This document shows, in pieces, positions 1 through 9,800 of a stretch of DNA of 27,018 nt. The DNA is taken from the NCBI RefSeq assembly GCF_000003605.2, contig NW_003150763.1:59800-86817 (forward strand), in the 5' to 3' direction. A program made the translations under genes and the position numbers. The notes below the pieces were generated by a model that was given only the letters and a program-made list of their open reading frames with translations, was not told the DNA's origin and ran no database searches. Numbering within the stretch: the first letter of the stretch is position 1; each line of letters opens with the position of its first letter. The DNA comes from Saccoglossus kowalevskii. Taxonomy: Eukaryota > Hemichordata > Enteropneusta > Harrimaniidae.

Positions 1-156
1 TCATAAGTCTTGAAATATATGAAGAACTACGAATACCAATCATTTTCTATATATCTGATAATATCAATGACGTAACACAATTCGTAAAATATGCACATAA
101 CACTATTTTTATTGTATTGTATGCCATATTCATTTCAACTGTCTGTATTTACGCAG

Positions 157-2007
157 ATGACTATGATACCACATTGGAAAGTGCGATGTTTGGCCACTTT
201 TGTTATTGTCTGTTTTATAAGTATGCTCAGTTGGTCGTTCCGTAAACCATCAACACGTAAGTTGTACCTATCAAAATTACATTCTCCTCCAATTTGAACG
301 TAGTGTATGGATATAATTGAATTCATTGTGTGTCTACGTATTCTAGTTGGTTCTTTGAACGCCTTAAAATTAATTGTTCCAACCAAGCTTTCGGTGAAAC
401 ATTGTTCATAATTGTATGTATCTAATCGTCCAATCGTCGGTTTCGTATTCGCTCGGAAATTTCACTTTCCAGAACGAGGCAGTTAGATGGAACATTATAC
501 CTTGGAAATTCAAGATGATTTATCTGTGATGTTTTTGTCAATTTGGAACAATTGGACATAATATAGTTTCAGATAGTGATCAAAATTTTATATATTATTT
601 CAAATATTATGCAGATTTATTTTATGAACGTGAAAAAATGACTTTTCGCATTCAAAAGAACCATACGTGCGGTTGTTCAATAACTCACAGTTATCGGGGC
701 TGAGTTAGAAACGGTGAAACAAAAGAACACCGTAATGTACAGATCGTAACTGAACCAAACATTTAATATATGTCTTCGCCGATAAACACATCTATACAAA
801 CGTGGCCAGTTTTTTCAGGTAATATTGTCTACCATGTGGTGTACATTGTCCAGGTTCCCAGCATAAAGTGTTAAATTAATACATACTCCAACCACGTGTG
901 TTACACAAGCATGATATATAATTAATTTGCATATAATTTGCATATCATTATGTCAACAGCTACTTATACTGAATTGAAAATTATACGTAGACCGATGACG
1001 TCATACAAGGTAAGCACTTTAATTTAATAAGCTGACGACATAGTTTTATTCAGCAGTCTGTATTCATAAATCAGTTATTATTTGCTTAACGCGAATTTTA
1101 TTTTCAGAAGTATTACTTAAACTCTGCCACTGCTGCTATGGGGACAATCGACACTGACACACAGTATCGGAGGTTGACACGACTGCGTACAGAATGTCAA
1201 AAGAGAATCGCATCGGGCAAGAAGCTCTCTAATCTGGGTACACGTGACTTTGTTATCAGCAAGCACTATCGTTTTCTGTACTGTCCTGTTGCCAAGGTAG
1301 CGGAGGCTAATTGGAAGCGGGTGATAATGGTCCTCGAAGGAACAGCAAACACAACTCAAGAATTGCATCATTCGCGTGTTCTCGGAAAAGACGGTAGATT
1401 TTACCAAACGATTAAAGACGCTGGCAAAGAGTTTGACGACTTCGTTAAATTTCTTTTTGTCAGACATCCTTTTAAGCGCCTGCTATCAGCTTACAGAAAC
1501 AAATTTGAAAATCCCGATGAATGGGGACTGATTTACCCTAAAAACTATGGAAGGTCCATCATCAAAAAATATCGTCCAAAAGCGACCAATTCTTCGTTAC
1601 AGACCGGAAATGACGTCACTTTCTCGGAATTCGTCAAGTATGTTCTTGATGAGTCTGATAGAGAGCCTGAAGGTTTAAACATGCACTGGCTCCCCATGTA
1701 TCTAAGTTGTGACGTATGTAGCAGGAGATTCAACTTCATCGGAAAATTTGAAACTCTGCACAATGATGCTAAGCATCTTCTTCAAAAAATCCACGCCACC
1801 AACGTCGTAGAGTTCCCGGAATCGGAGTCATGTGCCACTCACGTGACCAACAGTTCAAAAGAAGAAACTTATCATAGTTATTTCAAAGAGCTGACACAGG
1901 GAGAGATAAGGAAATTATACAAACTTTATCGGCCTGATTTTAAAATGTTTGGATACAACTTTCCATACGAATTACTCGACAACAAAAACAACTCATCAGC
2001 ATCGTGA
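157..2007 (+). CDS. Carbohydrate sulfotransferase, CHST8-14/HNK-1ST family (three exons)
   Basis: Golgi type II membrane enzyme that transfers sulfate from PAPS to a glycan; the exact acceptor cannot be read from the sequence. Exons 157-256, 960-1009 and 1108-2007 join in phase (donors gtaagt and gtaagc, acceptors aacag and ttcag) to 349 residues, normal for the family. Residues 10-28 form a signal anchor after a short basic tail. The 5'-phosphosulfate motif is at 108-121 (YCPVAKVAEANWKR) and the 3'-phosphate motif at 168-183 (VRHPFKRLLSAYRNKF). The family HW pair is at 243-244, a CxxC at 251-254, and the C-terminal block ends KLYRPDFKMFGYNFP. N-glycosylation sequons lie at N131, N211, N298 and N345. 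I chose the ATG at 157 because it directly follows a good acceptor (tttacgcag) and gives the usual short cytoplasmic tail. An in-frame ATG at 91 would add 22 residues. Odd: the 5' motif usually reads PKVAC(T/S)NWK but here AKVAEANWK. Family call is firm; the individual CHST orthologue is not. Confidence 0.9.
257..959 (+). other. Intron 1 of the sulfotransferase gene
   Basis: AT-rich intron with a strong donor (gtaagt at 257) and an acceptor ending tgtcaacag at 959. It separates the exon with the membrane anchor from a 50-nt stem-region exon. I see no RNA gene, repeat array or other coding segment in it. Confidence 0.7.
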
Positions 2008-2267
2008 AGTCTTGGCCGTCTAAAGAATCTTTCAGAATATATATTTATCTATATTTAATACATCTTTGTGCGAGTGACAAACAAGTGCTATTTAACATTT
2101 TAACATATTTTCAACTTTCTTGGTAATATGGGACAATATGCAACTGGGGCCACGTGTGTGTACATGCGTATAACTTATCAACTCAAAGTTGTATTCACAC
2201 TTTGCAAATCTGTCTGGTAGTATCATGTAATACAGAGACGCTATGACGGAGACCAAAAAGTATCGTG

Positions 2268-2290
2268 GATCTCTCGCGATCGGAGAGATC
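2268..2290. repeat. Short perfect hairpin downstream of the sulfotransferase
   Basis: Arms GATCTCTC (2268-2275) and GAGAGATC (2283-2290) are perfectly complementary around a 7-base loop. It lies 260 nt after the sulfotransferase stop, so it may be in the 3' UTR. No known element is recognised. Confidence 0.5.
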
Positions 2291-2329
2291 TTGGATGCCT
2301 CTCGGGTTTAACATCAGTTGAAATATATA

Positions 2330-2412
2330 GACATCGAGTTACGAAAACATTGAGTTACAAAAATGATCACGACAACATTTCAGAAACCACACTTAAATTG
2401 TAACTCGATGTC
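2330..2412. repeat. 83-bp inverted repeat with 13-bp arms
   Basis: GACATCGAGTTAC (2330-2342) and its exact complement GTAACTCGATGTC (2400-2412) enclose 57 bases, which include a further direct copy ATTGAGTTAC at 2349-2358. It looks like a miniature inverted-repeat remnant. No target duplication could be assigned. Confidence 0.6.
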
Positions 2413-2558
2413 CAACTGTTACCATACCAATTTTACCGCATATATCCCTATTTTCTAAGGTCCATGTTTTCACACTAATACAAAACACGGACATCATAAT
2501 AATTCCACCTTGACAAATACACACTGACAACTGTTTATAATGTTGGCACGTAATTTAA

Positions 2559-2574
2559 AATAAAAATAAATAAA
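2559..2574 (+). terminator. Cluster of AATAAA signals, candidate polyadenylation site of the sulfotransferase
   Basis: Three overlapping AATAAA hexamers begin at 2559, 2565 and 2569, about 550 nt past the stop codon. Further AATAAA copies lie at 2761 and 2811, so the 3' end could be longer. In DNA this AT-rich the hexamers are weak evidence. Confidence 0.35.
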
Positions 2575-3426
2575 AATAATCTACATGTATAACGTTTTTT
2601 TCTTGAATAACGACCACGAGGGTCAGTCGAACAAGACCAATATAATTTATAAACACTATGTGCCAAGTTGGCAACATTGGTAAGTAATTGGTCAACATAA
2701 TAATTCGCGATTCGTGATTGGCCAAATATTCTAGCAATAATAGTGAATCATTGCCATGTAAATAAATTCATTTGAATCGTATCATCAGTGAGTTCTTGGT
2801 TTGACAATGCAATAAAGTATATAACACTACAAATGAATATATGGTTCCAAAGAGTGCATTTATATTACTTTCTTTGTTCTCTAGAAAAGGAAAGTGAATA
2901 GTACGATACAATTAGTAGAAAGATTATAATATAATTACAATACACGTGAATACATATAATATGCAAACAATAAAAAGATGTTATGAGACAGCTGATAATG
3001 CTAATTTTTTTTAGTCTTACCATAACACTCAATGTTCATAAATAAGAATTCCGTATAGAAAAATATACATTTAGAATAATATATATATGTATATTTTATT
3101 TATTAGTATTTATTATTTTGCCGGTATAGTTGATTAAAATATCTAGGTTTCGAATTCCAGTCTTGTCGTTATTTTTTTGTTCGCAACAATTTCCGTTTAA
3201 TAGAAAAAGACGTTTACAGAATGTACTTGTACTTGCGTGTTCCATGTGCAGAGTACAACGCCTCCCTCACAATTTAAAGATTGAGCACTCTGGATTAAAA
3301 CCAACTAACTTTATTTACATCCGAGCCCCCGTAAGTTCAATAGTGAACAAAACTGAAATGCGTCAGCCGTTTTGAAATGAAATAAATGACATAATGAATA
3401 ATGTAATGAAAATATGTGATTTTGTA
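2575..3426. other. Intergenic AT-rich DNA
   Basis: No coding potential beyond short chance ORFs. Apart from the AATAAA hexamers at 2761 and 2811 I see nothing distinctive. Confidence 0.5.
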
Positions 3427-3600
3427 ACATTAAAATGGCCGCCATTCGGCCATCTTGAATCTGATCATGTAACGAAGGGACGTGCATGTGTATCCCAGAA
3501 TATTTACAGTATTTGTGAAGTTTGAATTCGATCGGCCTAGGCATGTCCAAGATACAGATAAGTACGAACGGACAGATGGACGGACGGACTCATATATGTC
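3427..3600. repeat. Dispersed repeat copy with ATGGCCGCC...GGCCATCTT palindrome and ACGGAC-rich tail
   Basis: A near-palindromic core (aaaatggccgccattcggc, then catcttgaa) is followed by a cluster containing tgtatcccag, tttgaattcgatcgg, catgtccaagatacag and a tail of gacggacggact. The same order of motifs recurs in the block at 11040-12030 in XRCC4 intron 2, so both belong to one interspersed repeat family. Confidence 0.7.
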
Positions 3601-4108
3601 ACCCACAACTCACTCTTCATTATGATTGCGTCCAATAAAAAAGCTTAGGATTTTATAAAAAGGGCTTCGGTCATGCTAAATAGACATGGCTAGAATATGC
3701 GGTAAAGACTGGTACGAAATTTTAAGTGACTGTCGTAAAACAGGAATTTGGTCATATTGCTATAATTTGTTGGTTGGATAGCATGTTTAACAAATGTAAC
3801 ATAAAACAATTTGACCATGGTCAATTAGACTACTGCCTTTTGATAATAACGTTCTTTCAAACGTGAAATCACCACAAGGACCCCAAACCATTTTATTCAA
3901 TTCAGATACAAGTATGTATATGTATATGTATAAATATCAAGTTCAGTAATCTGTAACATTACAGACAACGATCAATACTAAATTAAATGTAAACTAGTGA
4001 CGACCATGACAACAGATTGTCCTGATTTGTTTAACATTAATGTGGACGTAATTTTTGTCTTGGCAGTGATGAAATTTGGGCGTGGCAAACTTTTCTTTCT
4101 TATGTTGA
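3601..4108. other. Intergenic, nothing recognised
   Basis: AT-rich sequence with no convincing ORF, splice structure or repeat. Confidence 0.5.
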
Positions 4109-4227
4109 TAGCCTGACAAGGTAGCGCGAGTTTCGCCCTCCGCAGTGCTCCAATTGCAAATCCAACACAGTGGGGTATGATGCCATTCGACCGGCGAGGG
4201 CGCCACTCACGCCTACATGTCAGGCTA
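4109..4227. mobile_element. Tiny MITE-like element (119 bp) with imperfect ~33-bp terminal inverted repeats
   Basis: The left end reads TAGCCTGACAAGGTAGCGCG and continues to CGCCCTC. The complement of the right end reads TAGCCTGACATGTAGGCGTG and continues to GCGCCCTC. The arms match over about 33 positions with a few mismatches and indels. It cannot encode a transposase. GTTGA lies directly left of the element and again four bases to the right, so no clean target duplication can be claimed. Confidence 0.65.
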
Positions 4228-4732
4228 CTACGTTGACAGTAATCCGAGCTTCTTGTTCTGCAATTTAATGAGTCTTTAAAGAGTGATGGGTAAGAAAACT
4301 GACGTGTTTACGAAACAGTCAAATGTTAATGAGCAGTTCACAATTCAACATTCACATGATAACTGTCAGCAGTGACAGGCTCGTGGATGCATGGCCATGT
4401 GATAGTCCTTCTGTTCCAAAAATTGTTAGTTTTATCTGATTAATAAAGCGCCAATTTGTTGACTGTCTGCGACGTCCATGAATTTATAGAAAATATCGAG
4501 TTGTGAAGTTATGGTACTAGACACAATGCCCCTGCATGGGTTTAAACTTGCAACTCTATCTTGTCTACCACGAATTGGATATTGGAGCCTTAGTGTTGGT
4601 CAAATATGTGAACGAATGCACCAGACTCGTGCATTATCCTTTAAATATATTCTAATCATAATTAAAAAGAATAGTTATTCTGGTATTCTATTTAATGAAC
4701 CAGCTTGAAAGATTTTGTTCAAAATATAATTG
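4228..4732. other. Intergenic, nothing recognised
   Basis: A 65-codon ORF at 4511-4708 on the plus strand has no recognisable motif and looks like chance. Confidence 0.45.
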
Positions 4733-5032
4733 AAGGGCGGTAGTCGTTGTGCCACGCATGCGCGAGATATATGGGTCTCATATAAACAAAGATGGCGACT
4801 TTGACTGTTGCGCAGATCAACGTGTACAGACTGAAACATTACCAAGCTTTAATTAGGTATTTTTTATGTGATTTGAAGGTATCGAAAATTCACCATTGGT
4901 AATTAGTGCAAGTCGCGCCCAGATCAAACCTTATACTTGTAATTTCTATTAGAATAGCAAATTGGATTGTGGGAAAAACAATGTTTATCAACACAAATGT
5001 CGTACATGCGCAGCGCGACGACCACTGCCCTT
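4733..5032. mobile_element. MITE-like element, ~300 bp, with ~36-bp imperfect terminal inverted repeats
   Basis: The left end AAGGGCGGTAGTCGTTGTGC pairs with the complement of the right end, AAGGGCAGTGGTCGTCGCGC. Similarity continues through GCATG(C/T)(G/A)CG. About three quarters of 36 positions agree. The interior is non-coding and carries an aagatggcgac motif. It is bordered by TTGAA on the left and TTTAA on the right, too degraded to assign a superfamily. Confidence 0.65.
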
Positions 5033-5766
5033 TAAAGCACCCAAACTTCACTGATTTAAATAGATTGTATCAATTTGATTTAGACTAAAACAAAAGCAGC
5101 ACAGCAGGTGAATATAGAGGGCGGTATGATAAGTATTATACCCAAGTGTACATTATTTGAAAGACATGCTTTGGACCAGCAATTGTCGATGAAATACACC
5201 AGTTTTATAAGATTATGGAACTCTTTCTTTAACAAAAAATGAAGTATAAACATGGGTTTGTTGACTTCAGTGTATTAGAACACAATAATTTATTGTTGCT
5301 GTGTGTCACTGGGGCTGAGGATAGAGTCCTTGCTTTAATAGGGAATATGTCACAAGCTGGCAAGCCCTAGTCCATATCCCAATGGTTTTTAAGGAAATAT
5401 ACATTGTAATAGAGCTGCACTATCGAATACTAATTTAAATAAAAATATATCAATGTATACAACATCATGAATGATAGTAAACATACAAATTATTTAATAA
5501 AAAAAAGTTTATTTTAATTTTAAAAAGGATATACAATTTTTAAATTTTTTACTCACAATTTGGTGCACAAATAAAAATATTCAATTCTATTAGGAGATTA
5601 CATCATTTCCAAAAAAATTAATTTAATATTGACAGTATAGTTATAAATTTCTGAGCAAAGTGTAAAATCCATGTTGTAAACAAATGACATGTTGACAATT
5701 ATATTACTTACACACAAGAAAGCCATCAGAGATGGCAGATCCCCTAGTAACAGTGTTCCAGATATA
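5033..5766. other. Intergenic AT-rich DNA
   Basis: Contains one TAGAGGGC word (5115-5122) and poly-A/poly-T rich sequence around 5490-5640. No gene seen. Confidence 0.5.
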
Positions 5767-6094
5767 ATCCTCGGGGGCGGAGCTACGTCACAGATGTTCC
5801 ACGTTGCTAGGACGCGCACCACTGTACCACGTATTTCTATGGGCTTTGTGCGCGCTGCTGTGGAACGCAGGTGGAGCAGTTGAAAATTTGAGAAAACAAC
5901 ACAAACTCAACTTTGAAGTAATCCTGAACAACCAAATTCTCATATGTTACATACGTAGGGCTAATCTTGTTACACTGTTCAGGAGACTCTCAACAATCAT
6001 CCCAAAGTACCGTTTTCTGTGAGTTTTTGGTCTTTGTTTTCACTGCGAGGGTTGCCAGGCGGTAGAAAATGCCCGGATGTCCGCCCCCGAGGAT
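5767..6094. mobile_element. MITE-like element (328 bp) with perfect 15-bp GC-rich terminal inverted repeats
   Basis: ATCCTCGGGGGCGGA (5767-5781) is exactly complementary to TCCGCCCCCGAGGAT (6080-6094). The GC-rich ends stand out in this AT-rich region. Internal ORFs (for example 5804-6022, 72 codons) match no transposase motif I know, so the element is non-autonomous. Confidence 0.75.
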
Positions 6095-6100
6095 AGCTTG

Positions 6101-6625
6101 GATTTTTAATGAGGTCTCATGACCATATATGGTTATTGCATATATTCATCAGATCTTGTATGTAATGTCTTAAAAAAAAAATCACTGATTGAATTACTCT
6201 ATCTTAAATAGTGCTGCAGATATGATAGATTAGCATTTCTAATGAAGTCACATGATCAAATTAGTTATTAAATGTTGACCGGATTGTGTGTTCAATGTCT
6301 TCAATAAAGCACAGGTCCTTGGTTGAATGTCTACCGAGTATATCTGAAATAGTGCCCCTAATATGACAGTTATGTACTTTTAATGAGGTCACATGACTAT
6401 GTTATATATGTCAATCAGATCATGAGCTCAGTCTTAAATAAAGCACTGGTTGAATGTCTATCTGCAATACTGCTCCAATACTGACCCTATTTTCATTGAG
6501 GTCACATGACCATATCCAATGTGCAATTTCTACAACATAACACTGTGTGAATGTATCCACCTGCATTAGTACTTCTGATATGACTCTGCAAGAGTGTACA
6601 CAGTTGGATGCTGGTAACCACTTCA
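6101..6625. repeat. Degenerate tandem repeat, four units of ~113-141 bp
   Basis: Each unit carries the anchor (T)AATGAGGTCACATGACCAT, at 6111, 6244, 6385 and 6498. Between anchors, motifs such as CAGATC, AATAAAGCACTGGTTGAATG and AATA(G/C)TGC recur in the same order. Spacings of 133, 141 and 113 bp show drift and indels. It lies just beyond the 3' end of XRCC4. Confidence 0.75.
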
Positions 6626-6847
6626 TCCCTCACTCAAGAAAATAACAGATTTGTAAATATACTTTGATAATGATTCATAATTTCTGTGTGATTTGCACAG
6701 TTACAAAGTTGTTACCAGCAACACATTTAACAATAGAATACGTGATAATCAAATCGAGGCAGATTAGATACCAGTCACTACACTGATTGGCTAACAGTAC
6801 TGTCATTTAAAATATCCTTAATGGAATAAAATATTCATATCCTATAT

Positions 6848-9800
6848 TCAAAGTTCATCAAAGAGATCATCCACATTTTGTGATTTGGATTTTCTGATAG
6901 AACGTCTGCGCCCATTGGAGCTCGATTCACTGAAATTACAAAAAAATTGAATTTCAGTTGACAATATTGACATTGAAACGGGTCAGAGAAGCAAAAAAAT
7001 AGATGATATGATCTGAACTGGAATAATCTTACCTTGCTGTAGATGATTTTTTTGAAGGCACTTTTGGAATGGATGGTTTTGAAGGAGTTTGCTTTTTCTG
7101 ACTGGGCTGTCTAATTCTTCTCCTGTTTACAAAAAAACAAAATGGTTTAATTCCATGTTACTGACCCTATTTAACACTAGAGGGCAGTACACCAGTCTAA
7201 ATGGTGCTACAGTGACCCTGAAAAGGCAGTCAAATTTGATTTATAAAAAATATGTGTCATTCAATTAACAATGTACATGGCAGCAAGTCTCAAAATTGAA
7301 AAACAAATGTTGAAAAATGATTGTCACAAAAAATCGTAGCAAGAACATTTTTGCTAGCAGGGTATGATCACACATGATGTCAAATAGCGCCCCCACAGTT
7401 CAATCACAAACACACTGAAAACTTACAGACATTATCATGAAAAAAAATAGTTTTAAAGTTTTTTTTTCAGCGAAAATATAGGTTATATATTAAAAATGAA
7501 AAATCTATTTTATTTTATTAAAGATTTCAATTACGCATGTTATAACAAATGGATTTTCATATCATCAAATGGAACCCACCTTTTTGTAGCATGTGTACTG
7601 TCCCCATCTCCTTCATCGCCTAAAACTAAACCATCTGTCTCCATCATTTGAGGTGCTATGGGCTTCTTTCTAACTTTACTTAATCTTTCCTGTTGAAGAA
7701 GGTCAATGATAAGATAACATCATATATTTATGTAGTAAGTCATGATCCTCCACCCTACTTTTGTTCGAAAATTATTATTTTTTTAATAATTCACACTTGT
7801 AAAAATATTTTCAGTATAAGCTTGTTCTAATATAATAAAGAGAGGCTACATATGCTTATCTTTAGGTTACTGTAAAATACTTTATCTTTTCTTGGAATTT
7901 ATTTTCACTATTTTAGGGATGATTCAGTGAAAATAAAATCTGGCGAATATAACTTTTTCCCATACCGGTATTTTATATTCACACTATATCAAAAATCAGT
8001 GAAAATAAACTCCATTACAAAACACCTAAAAAGATTTTTCAGAGAAAATTTATTGATTCCTGCTAAATTTAAGTAAATTACAGTATTGTTATAACAACTC
8101 AAATGCTGACTATTAATAGACCACTTTCCCGGAAGTAGCAAAACTGGGGTGCAAAAATAGACTTGCTTTGTCATGGCGGATAATACAAACATGTCAGTTT
8201 ACTGATAGTCGATAGAAAATAATTTTATTTTTGTTACGTCAATTGGTACACCCAGAAGCACAATATCATACGTGCAAGTTGACGTTACACCCCAATTTCG
8301 CATGTGCGCGCATGCGAAAAGCCGTATCTTCGACTTTCGGGAAAGTAGTCTATGAAATCATTGATGAGAAAACATCACATTACCCTTTCTTCATCATCTG
8401 TCGTCTCCTCATCTGTCTCATCTTCATGTTTATCGTTATCTGAGTCAGCTCCAACCTCCATATCATGTGACGTAGACGCTACGAACAAAGAGAAATTTTA
8501 AATATTCACATGTGTGTTATAAATTAGTGTGGAGAATTTGGTCGTAGAGGGCAGTGTGCATCATGCAGTGTGCATTAAAATTACATGTAAACATATATAT
8601 ATCAACCCTGAAATCTGCTTCCTAGTAATAGAAGTAAGCTACCATTTGTGATAAATTGTAACAGAATAAATTATGAATTCCTCAGAACTTTATCATTGGA
8701 ACTCACGACAAAAATATGTGAAAGCAACTTGAGTGAAAAAGAATGAATACATAGAAAATTACAATGAACATTTGCCTCAAGGTGAAATTCAGACAAAATT
8801 TTTTCTAAAAAGCTAAATTCATAAAGATCTTTCATGAAATTAAAGCAATTTATCTTGAATGCAATTGGCAGCAAGAGTTCCATTTTCTCTTGTTAGCTCA
8901 TCCACTGTTTCCCTGATCCATGGTAACCATAGTAACATGATATTTGAACAGTAAAAACACATTTTGAAAATCTCTCGGTCTCTGCAAAATCTCAGCTGCA
9001 ATTTGCAAGTACATTTCATTTCTCAACCAAGTCTATCTCTACTCTACAAGATTGTGAATAGCATGTTGATTTGTTCACCTACCTCTTTGTGATGATGAGG
9101 TCACAGCTAGCCTTTTAACCTTGTCAACTGAAAATAACATTGTAAGACAAAACTATAATTTAATGTTGCCAAATATGTGTACATGTAAATATACAACTAT
9201 GATTGAACATAAACATTGAAAATTTCTCCCTGTACCGAGGTGAATAATTGACACATCAAGTAGACAAATGTTCATATCCCCGGCTACTGTAAAATCTCTA
9301 TTAGAAGCGGCTTCTATTAAAATGGTACAGAGGGGATATAGTTTCTATGAGAGTATCTACACATATGACAAATTTTTGGTTCTCAATTGTCCATTAAAAA
9401 AAATGGGTGTGGCTTCTATTCGGGATGCGGCTTCTAATACTACCATTTTTTGGTTATAATTGTCTTGCCACCTCAAATTTAAAAGATTCTTTGTCACAAT
9501 CGTGCAGTGATTTGAATGTCTGTAGTCTTAGTGACAAGTGCAGCAGCGATTTTTATGTTATTTTGGATGTCATATATAGTCATATGCTGATCCGGCTGCT
9601 GACCTGGATATGTTTGCGTACATATTCAATGTTGTGTTGTGTTGTTTTGTGTTGTGTTGGCAAAATTACTACAAAGACATTGGTTATATGGTACATATTA
9701 CCGGAACCTGGTTATAAGTAAACATTTCAAAAAAAAAAAATGTATAATTTGAAATATAAAAAAAAGTCGTTGTTTTGTTTCAAATGCATTCTGTAACTGA

